A DNA stretch of 54,837 bases from Rubrivivax benzoatilyticus JA2 = ATCC BAA-35 (GCF_000190375.1 NZ_AEWG01000159.1:1-54837); one strand, 5' to 3'. Positions 1-9,660 are shown, numbered from the stretch's first letter. The notes: generated by a model not told the origin, from the sequence alone. Translations and numbers: made by a program.

Positions 1-128
1 ACACGCACCGAGTCGCGCACGCGGCCTGGCAGCGGCGTGGCGGCGGCACAGGCGCCGGCCGGGCCGGCGGTCCCGCGCTGCAGGCGGCCGGGAACGATGA
101 AGGTGATGCTGCGGTCCACGGTGCCCAT
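1..128 (-). CDS. N-terminus of an unrecognised protein, cut by the window edge
   Basis: Only about 42 residues are visible, beginning MGTVDRSITFIVPGRL. The ATG is preceded, at normal distance, by a purine-rich GAGAGG that fits a ribosome-binding site, and the frame stays open to the window edge. It lies 83 bases downstream of the rlpA-like gene on the same strand, so it could be co-transcribed with it. I recognise no family from this fragment; the stretch is rich in Ala, Gly, Arg and Pro after residue 16. Function unknown. Confidence 0.45.
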   Translation of the reverse strand, partial: MGTVDRSITFIVPGRLQRGTAGPAGACAAATPLPGRVRDSVR

Positions 129-211
129 CTCGCGCCTCTCGTCGTCTCGTCGATGTCGCGGACGAGCATCCGGGAAAGGCTGTGGGCGGACAAGGCGCCG
201 CCGCCGCCAGC

Positions 212-1138
212 CTAGGGGCGGCGTTCGACGACCAGCGGCACGATCAGCAGCCGCGCGCGCACCCGCTCGGCCGCGGCCTGGGCCTCGGCGCGCGTGGCGT
301 AGGGGCCGGCCTGCACGCGGAACGCGACGACGTCGTCGAAGACCGCGACGGCGAGCTCGCCGGCGGCGTCGAGCACCTGGCGGCGCAGCGTCGCGGCGCC
401 CTCGGCCTGGCGGAAGGCGCCGAGCTGCAGCCAGAAGCCCGGCGCGGCGTCGGCCGTCGTGCCGTTCGTGCGGGCTGCCGCGTCGCTCGCCGGCGGGCGC
501 TCGGCGCTGGCGGCCACCAGCGCCATCAGCGGGTCGTCGGCGTCCGGCGGCGCGGCTGCCGGCGCCGGCACGCTCTCGGGCGGCGGCGCGCCGCGGCGCC
601 ACAGCCCGGCGCGGATCTCGTCGTGCGTCAGGCGGCGCACCTCGACCGGCGCCACGCCGGCCAGCAGCCCCAGGCGCAGCGCCGCGGTGTAGCTCAGGTC
701 GATGATGCGCCCGGCGACGAAGGGGCCGCGGTCGTTGACGCGCACCACGACCTCGCGGCCGTTGGCCGGGTTGCGCACGACGGCGTAGCTCGGCAGCGGC
801 AGCGTCTTGTGCGCCGCCGTCATCGCGTACATGTCGTAGGGCTCGCCGCTGGAGGTGGACTTGCCGTGGAAGGCGGTGCCGTACCACGAGGCCAGGCCGC
901 GTTCGCTGTACGGCAGGTCGGCGTCCATCGGCACGTAGCGCTTGCCGAACACCTCGTAGGGCTTGTTCGGGCCGCCGCGGCGCAGCGGCTCGACACGCGG
1001 CAGCGCGTCGGGGGTCGAGGCCAGGTCGCCGGGCGGCCGGGCCGGCGGGCCGTCACGGCCGGGTTTGGTCGCGCACGCGGCGACCAGCGCGGCGGCGGCG
1101 ACGACGGCGAGGCGGCAGAGGCGGCGGGTGGCGGACAT
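212..1138 (-). CDS. rlpA: RlpA-family septal ring lytic transglycosylase, lipoprotein with SPOR domain
   Basis: A 308-residue outer-membrane lipoprotein of the RlpA family, whose known members cleave denuded peptidoglycan at the division septum. The N-terminus is a lipoprotein signal with lipobox LVAAC, so the mature protein would start at Cys22. A double-psi beta-barrel domain follows (about residues 75-165), with the family stretches GLASWYG and VNDRGPFVAGRIIDLS that carry the catalytic region. A Pro/Ala-rich linker leads to a C-terminal SPOR domain (about 230-305, starting FWLQLGAF), which binds denuded glycan strands. The length is normal. The start was chosen because it gives a complete signal peptide; an upstream in-frame extension lacks one. 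The unknown partial gene follows on the same strand. Confidence 0.9.
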   Translation of the reverse strand: MSATRRLCRLAVVAAAALVAACATKPGRDGPPARPPGDLASTPDALPRVEPLRRGGPNKPYEVFGKRYVPMDADLPYSERGLASWYGTAFHGKSTSSGEPYDMYAMTAAHKTLPLPSYAVVRNPANGREVVVRVNDRGPFVAGRIIDLSYTAALRLGLLAGVAPVEVRRLTHDEIRAGLWRRGAPPPESVPAPAAAPPDADDPLMALVAASAERPPASDAAARTNGTTADAAPGFWLQLGAFRQAEGAATLRRQVLDAAGELAVAVFDDVVAFRVQAGPYATRAEAQAAAERVRARLLIVPLVVERRP

Positions 1139-1291
1139 CGGCGTGCCGCACTGTAGCGGCCGCCGCAGGGCACGCAAGCGTGGCCCGCCCCCGACCGCGC
1201 GGGCCGCTGACCTGGCTGCGGGCCGCTGCGGCCGCGGCGGGCCTAGACTCGCGCCCGGCCACGAGCCGAGACCACACGAGAGCAACCCCCG

Positions 1292-2581
1292 ATGAGTTCG
1301 ATCTTCCGCTGGCGCGAAGTGCGCCCCGCCCCCGGTGCCGTCGTCGCCCCCGACGAGCGCCTGCCCTGGCCGCAGACCGCGGCGATGGGCGTGCAGCACG
1401 TCATCGCGATGTTCGGCGCCACGGTGCTGGCGCCGATCCTGATGGGCTTCGATCCCAACCTCGCGATCCTGATGAGCGGCATCGGCACGCTCGTCTTCTT
1501 CCTGATCACCGGCGGCAAGGTGCCGAGCTACCTCGGCTCGAGCTTCGCCTTCATCGGTGTCGTCATCGCCGCCACCGGCTACGCCGGGCAGGGCGCCAAC
1601 GGCAACCTGGGCGTGGCGCTCGGCGGCATCATCGCCTGCGGCGCGCTCTACACGCTGATCGGCCTGATCGTGATGGCCGTCGGCACGCGCTGGATCGAGG
1701 CGCTGATGCCGCCGGTCGTCACGGGCTCGGTGGTCGCCGTCATCGGCCTGAACCTGGCGGGCGTGCCGATCAAGAACATGGCGCCGACCTCGTTCGACGC
1801 CTGGATGCAGGGCGTGACCTTCGTCTGCGTGGCTGGCGTCGCGGTCTTCACGCGCGGCTTCACGCAGCGGCTGCTGATCCTCGTCGGCCTGATCGTCGCG
1901 AGCATCGTCTACGCCGTGCTGACCAACGGCATGGGCCTGGGCAAGCCGATCGACCTGTCGGGCGTGGCCAACGCCGCGTGGTTCGGCGCGCCGTCGTTCA
2001 CCTCGCCGGTGTTCGACGCCAGCGCGATGCTGCTGATCGCCCCGGTGGCGATCATCCTCGTCGCCGAGAACCTGGGCCACCTGAAGGCCGTCGGCGCGAT
2101 GACCGGCCGCGACATGAACCCGCTGATGGGCCGCGCCTTCGTCGGCGACGGCGTCGCGACGATGATCTCCGGCTCGGCCGGCGGCACCGGCGTGACGACC
2201 TATGCCGAGAACATCGGCGTCATGGCGGCGACCAAGATCTACTCGACCGCGATGTTCGTCTGCGCGGCGCTGATCGCGCTGCTGCTGGGCTTCTCGCCGA
2301 AGTTCGGCGCGCTGATCCAGGCCATCCCGCTGGCGGTGATGGGCGGCGTGTCGATCGTCGTCTTCGGCCTGATCGCGGTGGCCGGCGCCAAGATCTGGGT
2401 CGACAACAAGGTCGACTTCTCGGACAACCGCAACCTCGTCGTCGCCGCGATCACGCTGGTGCTGGGCACCGGCGACTACACGCTGAAGTTCGGCGGCTTC
2501 ACGCTCGGCGGCATCGGAACCGCGACCTTCGGCGCCATCCTGCTGTGGGCGCTGCTGGGCAAGAAGGAAGCGCACGGCTGA
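1292..2581 (+). CDS. uraA: Uracil/xanthine permease, NCS2 family
   Basis: A 429-residue inner-membrane nucleobase:cation symporter of the NCS2 family, closest in layout to uracil permease UraA. Hydrophobic segments run through the whole protein from about residue 30, in the usual 14-helix pattern. The two family motifs around the substrate-binding glutamates are present: AENLGH (Glu259) and TYAENIGV (Glu306), matching the positions of E. coli Glu241 and Glu290. The start at MSSIFRWREV is the first ATG after the divergent rlpA gene and has GAGAG upstream. The gene stands alone and is followed by a palindrome and an intrinsic terminator. Xanthine specificity cannot be excluded, but the overall sequence favours uracil. 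Confidence 0.92.
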   Translation: MSSIFRWREVRPAPGAVVAPDERLPWPQTAAMGVQHVIAMFGATVLAPILMGFDPNLAILMSGIGTLVFFLITGGKVPSYLGSSFAFIGVVIAATGYAGQGANGNLGVALGGIIACGALYTLIGLIVMAVGTRWIEALMPPVVTGSVVAVIGLNLAGVPIKNMAPTSFDAWMQGVTFVCVAGVAVFTRGFTQRLLILVGLIVASIVYAVLTNGMGLGKPIDLSGVANAAWFGAPSFTSPVFDASAMLLIAPVAIILVAENLGHLKAVGAMTGRDMNPLMGRAFVGDGVATMISGSAGGTGVTTYAENIGVMAATKIYSTAMFVCAALIALLLGFSPKFGALIQAIPLAVMGGVSIVVFGLIAVAGAKIWVDNKVDFSDNRNLVVAAITLVLGTGDYTLKFGGFTLGGIGTATFGAILLWALLGKKEAHG

Positions 2582-2600
2582 GTCTCGCCGTCGCCAGTCC

Positions 2601-2628
2601 GGGGTCAGGTCTCGCGAGACCTGACCCC
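2601..2628. repeat. Perfect 28-bp palindrome, REP-like
   Basis: The half-site GGGGTCAGGTCTCG is followed at once by its exact reverse complement, with no loop. It lies between the uraA stop codon and the uraA terminator. The GGGGTCAGG...CCTGACCCC core resembles intergenic palindromes seen in many proteobacterial genomes and sometimes linked to REP-associated transposases (recalled knowledge). There is no transposase gene here. A fully palindromic dyad without a loop would form a cruciform or a hairpin in RNA. Confidence 0.7.
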
Positions 2629-2652
2629 GTCTTCACGTCTTCAGGAAACGAC

Positions 2653-2685
2653 AACGGCTGCCCGATGGGCAGCCGTTTCATTTTT
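2653..2685 (+). terminator. Intrinsic terminator of uraA
   Basis: An 11-bp perfect stem, AACGGCTGCCC pairing with GGGCAGCCGTT, around a GAT loop. It is followed by TCATTTTT on the plus strand, a usable U-tract. It ends uraA transcription 72 bases after its stop. Because the leftward tRNA-Arg ends 31 bases further on, the hairpin could also halt the tRNA transcript, though the U-tract in that direction is weak. Confidence 0.8.
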
Positions 2686-2715
2686 GGGGCTTTCGGGCGC
2701 TGAGAAGCCCGGTGT

Positions 2716-2790
2716 TGGCGCGACCGGCAAGAATCGAACTTGCGACGCGGCCTTCGGAGGGCCGCATGATATCCACTTCACCACGGTCGC
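2716..2790 (-). tRNA. tRNA-Arg, anticodon CCG
   Basis: A 75-nt tRNA with encoded CCA. On the minus strand it starts GCGACCG, which pairs with the acceptor CGGTCGC before GCCA. The anticodon stem CGGCC/GGCCG encloses the seven-base loop CUCCGAA, giving anticodon CCG (reads CGG arginine codons). The T-arm has the standard GTTCGATTC loop. CGG is a common codon in this GC-rich genome. It lies convergent to uraA. Confidence 0.95.
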
Positions 2791-2803
2791 CAGGTGAGCC
2801 GGC

Positions 2804-2809
2804 ATTCTA
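2804..2809 (-). promoter_or_regulatory. Possible -10 box of the tRNA-Arg promoter
   Basis: On the minus strand TAGAAT (five of six matches to TATAAT) lies 13 bases upstream of the mature tRNA 5' end, so transcription would begin about 6 nt before it. I find no good -35 hexamer at 16-18 bp, so this is only a partial promoter call. Confidence 0.4.
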
Positions 2810-2904
2810 GCCTGGGCCGTCGAGTCCCGGCGCGGCGGCGGCCCGGCCCCGACTGTGGTTGATCACCAGCGAACCCGGCCGGCCGGCCGATGCGACGAAT
2901 ACCG

Positions 2905-3429
2905 ATGAGCGACCACGCCGATCCCACCGCGCCCGAGGGCCCCGCCAAGACCCCGCGCAGCATGACGCAGACCGTCGTGCTGGCCTTCCTGGTGCCGCTG
3001 ACGCTGCTGCTGCTCGTCGCCGGCTACTTCGGCGCCCAGCCGCGCATGGATGCCGCCGGCGACGCCTTCGAGGAGCAGGCGATCGCGCTGCGCCTGCAGC
3101 CGGTGGGCCGCGTCGCGCTGGCCGACGCCGCTCCAGCCGGCGGCGGCGAGCCGCGCAGCGGCGAGCAGGTCTACCAGGCGGTCTGCAGCGCCTGCCATGC
3201 CGCCGGCACGCTGGGCGCGCCCAAGTTCGGCGACAAGGCGGCCTGGGCGCCGCGCATCGCGCTGGGCTACGACACGCTGCTGAACTCGGCGCTGAAGGGC
3301 AAGAACGCGATGCCGGCGCAGGGCGGCGGCGTGACGTCCGACGAAGAGATCGGACGTGCCGTGGTCTACCTGGCCAACGCCGGCGGCGGCAAGTTCGCCG
3401 AGCCGCCGTCGGCCGCCGCGGCGAACTGA
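2905..3429 (+). CDS. Membrane-anchored c-type cytochrome (cytochrome c5-like)
   Basis: A 174-residue periplasmic electron carrier held by one N-terminal membrane helix (about residues 24-42, VVLAFLVPLTLLLLVAGYF). A single CxxCH haem-c site lies at Cys94-Ser-Ala-Cys97-His98. The Met in KGKNAMPAQGG downstream is the likely axial ligand. The C-terminal helix EEIGRAVVYLANAGG is typical of short class I cytochromes such as c5. The start MSDHADP was preferred over an ATG five codons earlier because of the family-like N-terminus; either is possible. The gene is monocistronic and faces the leftward group at 3479. Its redox partner cannot be told from sequence. Confidence 0.88.
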   Translation: MSDHADPTAPEGPAKTPRSMTQTVVLAFLVPLTLLLLVAGYFGAQPRMDAAGDAFEEQAIALRLQPVGRVALADAAPAGGGEPRSGEQVYQAVCSACHAAGTLGAPKFGDKAAWAPRIALGYDTLLNSALKGKNAMPAQGGGVTSDEEIGRAVVYLANAGGGKFAEPPSAAAAN

Positions 3430-3449
3430 CGCCGCCGGTCCGCTGCCTG

Positions 3450-3471
3450 ACGGCCGCCTGCGGGCGGCCGT
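3450..3471. terminator. Hairpin between convergent genes
   Basis: A perfect 9-bp stem, ACGGCCGCC with GGCGGCCGT, around a TGCG loop, sits between the stop codons of the cytochrome gene and the leftward gene at 3479. On the plus strand it is followed by CGCCGTTTC, a poor U-tract. It probably acts as a terminator, mainly for the cytochrome gene. Confidence 0.55.
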
Positions 3472-3478
3472 CGCCGTT

Positions 3479-3997
3479 TCAGGCCGGCTGCGGCGTCAGC
3501 ACGTAGCCGAAACGCGCCGGCATCTCGGCGAAGGCCAGCTCCTGCGGCAACCAGCGCCCGGCCTCCACCGCCTCGGCGGCGTGGCCCATGTCCAGCGTGT
3601 GCACGAGGCCGAAGCCGAGCGGGGTGTCGAGGAACAGCCGGCCGTGTTCGTCCAGCCAGGCGCCGCGCGGCTCGGCCGCCGCGCCGGTGTGGGCCTGAAC
3701 CCCGAAGCCGGGGTCGACGCGCCAGACGAAGGGCGCGGCCTCCAGCTCGACGTAGACACGCTGCGGCCCGTTCTGGAAGAACCAGGCGCCGGCCTCGTCG
3801 GGCAGGTAGTTGCGGTGGATGAACTCGCGCAGCTTGTCGTGCACGATGCGGCTGCCCTTGACCTGCGGGAACGGCCCGGCGGCCTGCACACGCTCGTCGC
3901 GCATGTACCAGTCGCCGCGCGCGTCCAGCGCCAGCCAGCCCCAGCAGTGCGGCACGTTCGGCCACTTGCGCAGCGCGGCTTCGACGATCGCGTCCAT
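3479..3997 (-). CDS. Conserved hypothetical cytoplasmic protein
   Basis: A 172-residue protein beginning MDAIVEAALRKWPNVPHCWG. It looks like a protein family widespread in beta-proteobacteria that I recall only as a domain of unknown function. There is no signal peptide or membrane helix. Aromatic and charged residues are plentiful (WGWLALDARGDWYMRDE, GAWFFQNGPQRVYVELE), which suggests a compact soluble domain. The start is 14 bases downstream of the stop of the hydrolase gene at 4012, so it is the last gene of the purU transcription unit. I cannot assign a function. Confidence 0.75.
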   Translation of the reverse strand: MDAIVEAALRKWPNVPHCWGWLALDARGDWYMRDERVQAAGPFPQVKGSRIVHDKLREFIHRNYLPDEAGAWFFQNGPQRVYVELEAAPFVWRVDPGFGVQAHTGAAAEPRGAWLDEHGRLFLDTPLGFGLVHTLDMGHAAEAVEAGRWLPQELAFAEMPARFGYVLTPQPA

Positions 3998-4011
3998 CGG
4001 CCGATGCTGCC

Positions 4012-4980
4012 TCAGGCGGCGCGAGCCAGCCAGCCGACGACCGCGTCGGCGAAAGGGCGCACGTCGCCCGGAAAGCCGCCGTGCGGGAAGCCGACGTGGC
4101 CGCCCTCGGCCGGCTGCCACAGCGTCACGTGCCGGCCGACCTCCGCCGCCCCGGGCAGCGAGTCGCCGGGCACGAAGGGATCGTTGCGGGCGTTGAACAC
4201 CAGCGTCGGCACACGCACCGCGTGCAGATGCGGCCTGGACGAGGCGCGGCGCCAGTAGTCGTCGGCGCCGGCGAAGCCGTGCAGCGGCGCGGTGAACACG
4301 TCGTCGAACTCCCACAGCGTCGTCGCGCGCAGCAGGCGCTCGCGGTCGAACAGCCCCGGGTGCTGCTGCCACTTGGCCAGCGCCCGCGGCTTCATCGTCT
4401 GCAGGAAGCGGCGGGCGTAGACGGCGCGGTTGAAGCCGCGGTCGATGGCCCGGCCGGCGGCCGTCAGGTCCACCGGCGCCGACACCGCGGCGACGGCGCT
4501 GACGGTGGCCGCGGCGGCGTCGCCGTGCTCCTCGGTCCAGCGCAGCAGCGCGTTGCCGCCCAGCGAGACGCCGGCGGCCAGCAGCGGCCGGTTCTCTCGC
4601 GCCCGCAGCCGCTCGAGGATCCAGCCGATCTCCTCGAAGTCGCCCGAGTGGTAGGCGCGCGGCGCGAGGTTGAGCTCGCCCGAGCAGCCGCGGAAGTGCG
4701 GCACCGTGAAGGCCCAGCCGGCAGCGCGTGCGGCGAGCGCGAAGGCGATCGCGTAGCGGCTCGTCGACGAGCTCTCCAGGCCGTGGAACAGCACCAGGCG
4801 CGGCGCGCCGGGCGTGGCGGCGTCGAGGTGGTCGAGGTCGACGAAGTCCTCGTCGGGCGTGGTCCAGCGCTCGCGCCGGTACGGCGGCGTCTCGCGTTGC
4901 CAGGGGCGCGAGAACAGCGACGGCCAGATCGTCTGCAGATGGCCGCCGGGCAGCCAGCGCGGGGCGCGGTAGTCGTGCAT
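4012..4980 (-). CDS. Alpha/beta-hydrolase of the YheT family
   Basis: A 322-residue alpha/beta-fold hydrolase. The N-terminal RAPRWLPGGHLQTIWPSL is the hallmark of the YheT/ABHD1-3 family of probable esterases or lipases. The nucleophile elbow is GVSLGGN with Ser139. The probable acid is Asp267 in NARNDPFVP and the base His295 in EGGHVGF, so the triad is complete. The HGLESSS segment (about 66-72) would form the oxyanion region. There is no signal peptide, so the protein should be cytoplasmic. It lies 23 bases after the SnoaL-like gene and 14 before the hypothetical gene, as part of one leftward unit. The substrate is unknown. Confidence 0.88.
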   Translation of the reverse strand: MHDYRAPRWLPGGHLQTIWPSLFSRPWQRETPPYRRERWTTPDEDFVDLDHLDAATPGAPRLVLFHGLESSSTSRYAIAFALAARAAGWAFTVPHFRGCSGELNLAPRAYHSGDFEEIGWILERLRARENRPLLAAGVSLGGNALLRWTEEHGDAAAATVSAVAAVSAPVDLTAAGRAIDRGFNRAVYARRFLQTMKPRALAKWQQHPGLFDRERLLRATTLWEFDDVFTAPLHGFAGADDYWRRASSRPHLHAVRVPTLVFNARNDPFVPGDSLPGAAEVGRHVTLWQPAEGGHVGFPHGGFPGDVRPFADAVVGWLARAA

Positions 4981-5003
4981 CGCGGCGCGGGCTCCGGGCC
5001 CGC

Positions 5004-5456
5004 TCAGTGCAGCGTCGTCGGCGCCGGTTCGGGCGGCGGCCGCTCGTCGGGGCCGGCGGCGGTGGCGTGGTGCACCACGATGCGCCAGCCCAGCGGCGTC
5101 TTCAGGTAGACGTTGGTCGCCAGCATGCGCAGCTCGCTGCGGCCGCGAGCGGAGTCGACGAGGATGCGTTCGACCAGGTGGTGCACCGCGACCTCGGCGC
5201 GCTGCAGCCGGTGCACCGCGTCGTAGGACACCGCGATGCCGCCGTCGGCGAGCAGGGTCTCGTAGCTGGCGCGCACGGCGGCGGTGCCGACGACGCGCCC
5301 GCCGCCCGGATGCACGCAGAGCACGTCCTCGTCGTCGGCCCACAGCGCCATCATGCGGCCGACGTCGCCGCCGGCCATCGCCTCGTAGAACGCGGCCTCG
5401 GCGTCCTCGGGCGTCAGCGCGATCGTCGGCGCCGCGGGCGGCTTCGGGCGCGCCAT
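5004..5456 (-). CDS. SnoaL/NTF2-like fold protein (DUF4440 type)
   Basis: A 150-residue protein with the NTF2/SnoaL cone fold. It opens with [23 protein letters not shown], the typical helix pair, followed by the metal- or ligand-pocket strand [14 protein letters not shown] and later strands [22 protein letters not shown]. Close relatives in beta-proteobacteria are annotated as nuclear transport factor 2 family proteins with no proven activity. The C-terminal 15 residues are Pro-rich and probably disordered. The start is 7 bases after purU, so the two are almost certainly co-transcribed, which hints at but does not prove a link with one-carbon metabolism. Confidence 0.8.
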   Translation of the reverse strand: MARPKPPAAPTIALTPEDAEAAFYEAMAGGDVGRMMALWADDEDVLCVHPGGGRVVGTAAVRASYETLLADGGIAVSYDAVHRLQRAEVAVHHLVERILVDSARGRSELRMLATNVYLKTPLGWRIVVHHATAAGPDERPPPEPAPTTLH

Positions 5457-5463
5457 CGCCGCC

Positions 5464-6348
5464 TCAGCGGAAGACCACGCTCTTGTGGCCGTTGAGCAGC
5501 ACGCGGCGCTCGACGTGCCAGCGCACCGCGCGGGCCAGCACGCGGCACTCGATGTCGCGGCCGACGGCGGTGAAGTCCTCGGCCGACAGCGTGTGGTCCA
5601 CGCGCTCGACGTCCTGCTCGATGATCGGGCCTTCGTCGAGGTCGGCGGTGACGTAGTGCGCGGTCGCGCCGATCAGCTTGACGCCGCGCGCATGGGCCTG
5701 GAAGTACGGCCGCGCGCCCTTGAAGCTGGGCAGGAAGCTGTGGTGGATGTTGATCGCCCGGCCGCGCAGCACCTCGCAGAACTCGGGGCTGAGGATCTGC
5801 ATGTAGCGCGCCAGCACGACGAGGTCGATGCGCTCGCGGTCGATGATCGCCTCGACCTCGCGCTCCTGGGCGCGCTTGGTCTCGGCGCTGCTGCCGCCGA
5901 CCAGCGGCAGGTGCACGAACGGGATGCCGTAGCTGTCGGCCAGGCCGGCGAAGGTCGTGTGGTTGGAGACGATCGCCGGGATCTCCACCGGCAGCTGGCC
6001 GCTCTTCCAGCGGAACAGCAGGTCGTTCAGGCAGTGGCCGTGCTGGCTGACCATCAGCAGCAGCCGCGGGCGGCGCGAGACGGCGTGGAAACGCACGTCC
6101 ATCTGGTGCTGCTCGCGGGTGTGGGCGAACAGCCGGTCCAGCGTCTGCACGTCGGCCAGCTGTTGCGGCGCCTCGAAGTGCACGCGCATGAAGAACAGGC
6201 CCGTCGCGTCGTCGCCGTCGAGGTCGCCGAACTGCTGCGAGTCGATGATGTTGCAGCCCGCCTGGTACAGCAGCCCCGAGACGGCGAAGACGATGCCTTT
6301 GGTGTCCCGGCACGAGAGCGTGAGGACGAACTGGTTTTCCGCAGCCAT
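5464..6348 (-). CDS. purU: Formyltetrahydrofolate deformylase
   Basis: A 294-residue enzyme that hydrolyses 10-formyl-tetrahydrofolate to formate and tetrahydrofolate, supplying formate for PurT and balancing the folate pool. An ACT domain (about residues 5-85, [21 protein letters not shown]) is followed by a formyl-transferase domain. The catalytic set known from PurN is visible: Asn200 and His202 in [17 protein letters not shown], and Asp238 in the loop after [12 protein letters not shown]. The ACT domain, full length and the [14 protein letters not shown] motif separate it from PurN. The chosen start follows an Ala-Gly-Met context; the frame stays open upstream but without family similarity. 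It heads a four-gene leftward unit, divergent from the kinase array. Confidence 0.94.
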   Translation of the reverse strand: MAAENQFVLTLSCRDTKGIVFAVSGLLYQAGCNIIDSQQFGDLDGDDATGLFFMRVHFEAPQQLADVQTLDRLFAHTREQHQMDVRFHAVSRRPRLLLMVSQHGHCLNDLLFRWKSGQLPVEIPAIVSNHTTFAGLADSYGIPFVHLPLVGGSSAETKRAQEREVEAIIDRERIDLVVLARYMQILSPEFCEVLRGRAINIHHSFLPSFKGARPYFQAHARGVKLIGATAHYVTADLDEGPIIEQDVERVDHTLSAEDFTAVGRDIECRVLARAVRWHVERRVLLNGHKSVVFR

Positions 6349-6492
6349 CCCGGCATTGTAGGGACCGCCGCGCGGCGTTCTTTCGCGGCATCCGTCACGG
6401 CGCCCGGCGGGGAAGTCCCTCAGCTCCGGGTGCATTCGTTCGATATCCCTCCGGATGTGCCCCGCTGCGTCCGCCCCCCTGCCGAGCCGCCG

Positions 6493-9400
6493 ATGAAGCT
6501 GCGATCGATCTCGCGTGGCTTCTCCGCCGCGGTCCTGCTGACGCTGCTGGCCAACATCCTCGTCTTCTGGGGGCTCGTCTTCCCGGCCAACGAGGCGATG
6601 CGCCGCGCCACCGACGACCGCGACCGCGCGCTCGGCTTCGTGCAGCAGATCGAGAACGAGAACACGCTGCTGGCCGAGCTGGTGCAGGGGTTCACCGCGC
6701 GCACCGACCGCCAGGGCGACCTGCGCTACTTCAACACCTACTACGAGATCCTCGCCGTGCGCGACGGGCGCTCGCCGGCGCCCGAGGGCGTCGACCCGAT
6801 GCTCTACTGGCGCGAACGCATGCGCGTGCGCGACGTCGCCGCGGCGCGCACCGGGCCCAGCGTGCCGATGCTCGAGCGCATGTCGCGGCTGGGTTTCGTG
6901 TCCGAGGAACTGGCCGCGGCCGGCCGCATGCTGGCCGCGGCGCAGTACATGCAGGAGCTGGAGAAGATCGCGATGGCCGCGACCCAGGGCCTGTTCGACA
7001 CCGCCGCCGGCGACTTCGTCGACGACGGCCATCCCGACCTGCCCTATGCCTTCGAGCTCGTGCGCTCGCGCGAGTACGAGGACCGCCGGCTGATGCTGGC
7101 CGAGGCCGTCAGCGAGCTGCGCGCCCAGGTGCGCGCGCGCACCGACGCGGCGATCGCCTCGTCGCGCGAGCAGCTCGCCGCCGGCATCCAGGCGGCCGTC
7201 GTCACCAATGCGGCGCTGGCGGCGCTGTTCTACGCCGTCGTGCTGGTGCTGCGCCGGCGCGTGCTGCAGCCCATCGGCACGCTCAGCGCCGTCGCGCGCC
7301 AGATCGCGCGCGGCGAGTACGGCGAGCGCACCCGGCGCCACGAGCGTGGCGTCGAGGAGCTCGCCGGGCTGGGCGATGCGCTGGACGCGATGGCCAACCG
7401 CTTCCAGGCCGACATCGCCGCGCGCGAGCAGGCCGGCCGCGAGCTGCAGCTCGCGCGCGAGGAGGCCGACGAGGCCAACGAGGCCAAGTCGCGTTTCGTG
7501 CGCAACATGAGCCACGAGATGCGCACGCCGATGAACACCATCGTGCTCGGCCTCACCCACCTGTCGCTGCAGACCGACCTGAGCGGCGAGCAGCGCGACT
7601 TCGTCGACAAGGCCCAGGCGGCCTCGCGCATGATGCTGGCGCTGATCAACGACGTGCTCGACTTCTCCAAGATCGAGGCCGGGCGCATGACGATCGAGTC
7701 GGCGCGCTTCTCGCTCGAGGAGGTGGTCGGCCAGGCCGTCGAGCTCGTGCGCCAGCCGGCGCAGCACAAGGAGCTGGAGCTGCTGTGCGACTGGGCCGAC
7801 CCGTCGCTGCTCGTCGACCGCGGCACGCTGCGCGGCGACGCGCTGCGGCTGCAGCAGGTGCTGACCAACCTGCTGTCCAACGCCGTGAAGTTCACCTCCC
7901 GTGGCCAGGTCCGCCTGACCGTCGACAGCGCGACGAGCGGCGACGACGCCGTCGTCGATCTGCTGCTCGTCGTCGAGGACACCGGCATCGGCATGAGCGC
8001 CGAGCAGATCGGCCACCTGTTCCGCGAGTTCGCCCAGGCCGACGTCTCGATCACGCGCCACTACGGCGGCACCGGCCTCGGGCTGGCGATCACGCGGCGC
8101 CTGGTCGAGCTGATGGGCGGCACGATCGCGGTGCGCAGCGAACCGGGTGTCGGCAGCCGCTTCGAGGTGCGGCTGACGCTGCCGCGCGAGCGTGCAGCCG
8201 AGGCCCCCGCGGCCTCGCCGGAAGCGGCGGCGGCGCGTGTGCTCGTCGTCGACGACCAGCCCGACACGCGCCTCGTGCTGCTGGGCCAGCTGCACACGCT
8301 GGGCGTGGGCTCGGCGGGGCGCCTGGCCGGGGCCGGCGATGCCACCCAGGCGCTGGCGCTGGTGCAGGCGGCGGCGCGCGAGGGACGGCCCTTCGATTTC
8401 GTGCTGCTGGACTGGATGCTGCCCGACGCCGACGGCGCCGCGGTGCTGTCGCGGCTGCACGAGCTCGACCCGCGCACCCGCATCGCCGTCGTCTCGGCCT
8501 ACGGCACCGACGAGGTGCGCCAGTGCGCCCGGGGCCTGGGTGCGACCGACTTCATCGCCAAGCCGGTGCTGCCGGCCGATCTGCGGCGGCTGTTCCGCCC
8601 GGCCGAGGCGGCGCCGCCTGCGCCTGCCGCCGCCGGCGCGGGGCTGGGCGGCCTGCGCGTGCTGCTCGTCGAGGACCATCCGCTGAACCAGGAACTCGCC
8701 GCCGCGCTGCTGCGCCGCCGCGGCGCCGTGGTCACGATCGCCGACAACGGCCTGGTGGCGCTGGAGACGCTCGCCGCGCGTGGCGCCGACGCCTTCGACG
8801 TCGTGCTGATGGATGTGCAGATGCCGGTGCTCGACGGCCTCGAGGCGACGCGCCGCCTGCGCCGCGACCCGCGTTTCGACCGCCTGCCGGTGGTCGCGAT
8901 GACGGCGCACGCGCTCGACGAGGAGCGCCGGCGCTGCCTGTCCGCCGGCATGCAGGACCACATTGCCAAGCCGCTGGACGTGGCCGTGCTCGAGGTGGCG
9001 CTGGCGCCGTACCGGCGCGCGCCGGCGCCCACCGACGCGGCACCGCCGCCGCCGCCGGTCGTCGCCGCTCCGCTGCCGTCGCTGCCGTCGCTGGACACCT
9101 CGCGGGCGCTGCAGCAGTTCGACGGCAACGTCGCGTTGTTCAGGCGCACGCTGGCCGGCTTCGCCGCCGAGTACGGCGACGGTCTGCACGCCTGGGCCGC
9201 CTGGCTTGCCGACGGCCGCTGGCCCGAGCTGCGCCGCGCCGCGCACACGCTGCAGGGGCTGGCCGGGACGATCGGCGCCGTGGCCCTGCGCGAGCACGCG
9301 CTGGCGCTCGAGCGCGCCGCCGCGGCGCAGGCCGGCCCGCAGGCCGAGACGGCGCTGCTGCCGCTGGGCGACACGCTGGCGCAGGTGGTGGCCGAGATCG

Positions 9401-9660
9401 ACGCCGCGCTGGCCGCCCCGCCGCCGTGGCTGGTCAGCGCCCCGGCGCCGCTGCGCGACGGTGCCGAGGTCGCGCCCGAACAGGCGCTGCGCCGCCTGCG
9501 CGAGCTGCTCGAGGCCGCCGACAGCGAGGCGCTCGAATGCTGGCGCACCCAGCAGCGCGCGCTGCGCGCGGCGCTCGCGCCGCCGGTGATGCGCCGGCTG
9601 ACGCAGGCCATGGCGGCGCTGGACTTCGACGCCGCGCTGGACGCGCTGCCGCCGCCATGA
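6493..9660 (+). CDS. Hybrid sensor histidine kinase with two receivers and an Hpt domain (BarA-like layout)
   Basis: A 1055-residue inner-membrane kinase. Order: helix 1 (about 11-31), periplasmic region with no family I recognise (32-233), helix 2 (about 234-253), HAMP (255-310), HisKA with His341 in MSHEMRTP, HATPase (about 445-565, with [14 protein letters not shown] and GGTGLGLA), receiver 1 (Asp587, Asp588, phospho-acceptor Asp640, Lys in IAKPV), receiver 2 (Glu727, Asp728, acceptor Asp774, Lys in IAKPL), and Hpt with His918 in AAHTLQG. All catalytic residues are intact. A C-terminal tail (about 985-1050) recurs in the next kinase. The first gene of the array, it overlaps the second kinase by four bases (ATGA). 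Upstream lies the 144-bp divergent region with purU. The signal is unknown. Confidence 0.93.
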   Translation: MKLRSISRGFSAAVLLTLLANILVFWGLVFPANEAMRRATDDRDRALGFVQQIENENTLLAELVQGFTARTDRQGDLRYFNTYYEILAVRDGRSPAPEGVDPMLYWRERMRVRDVAAARTGPSVPMLERMSRLGFVSEELAAAGRMLAAAQYMQELEKIAMAATQGLFDTAAGDFVDDGHPDLPYAFELVRSREYEDRRLMLAEAVSELRAQVRARTDAAIASSREQLAAGIQAAVVTNAALAALFYAVVLVLRRRVLQPIGTLSAVARQIARGEYGERTRRHERGVEELAGLGDALDAMANRFQADIAAREQAGRELQLAREEADEANEAKSRFVRNMSHEMRTPMNTIVLGLTHLSLQTDLSGEQRDFVDKAQAASRMMLALINDVLDFSKIEAGRMTIESARFSLEEVVGQAVELVRQPAQHKELELLCDWADPSLLVDRGTLRGDALRLQQVLTNLLSNAVKFTSRGQVRLTVDSATSGDDAVVDLLLVVEDTGIGMSAEQIGHLFREFAQADVSITRHYGGTGLGLAITRRLVELMGGTIAVRSEPGVGSRFEVRLTLPRERAAEAPAASPEAAAARVLVVDDQPDTRLVLLGQLHTLGVGSAGRLAGAGDATQALALVQAAAREGRPFDFVLLDWMLPDADGAAVLSRLHELDPRTRIAVVSAYGTDEVRQCARGLGATDFIAKPVLPADLRRLFRPAEAAPPAPAAAGAGLGGLRVLLVEDHPLNQELAAALLRRRGAVVTIADNGLVALETLAARGADAFDVVLMDVQMPVLDGLEATRRLRRDPRFDRLPVVAMTAHALDEERRRCLSAGMQDHIAKPLDVAVLEVALAPYRRAPAPTDAAPPPPPVVAAPLPSLPSLDTSRALQQFDGNVALFRRTLAGFAAEYGDGLHAWAAWLADGRWPELRRAAHTLQGLAGTIGAVALREHALALERAAAAQAGPQAETALLPLGDTLAQVVAEIDAALAAPPPWLVSAPAPLRDGAEVAPEQALRRLRELLEAADSEALECWRTQQRALRAALAPPVMRRLTQAMAALDFDAALDALPPP

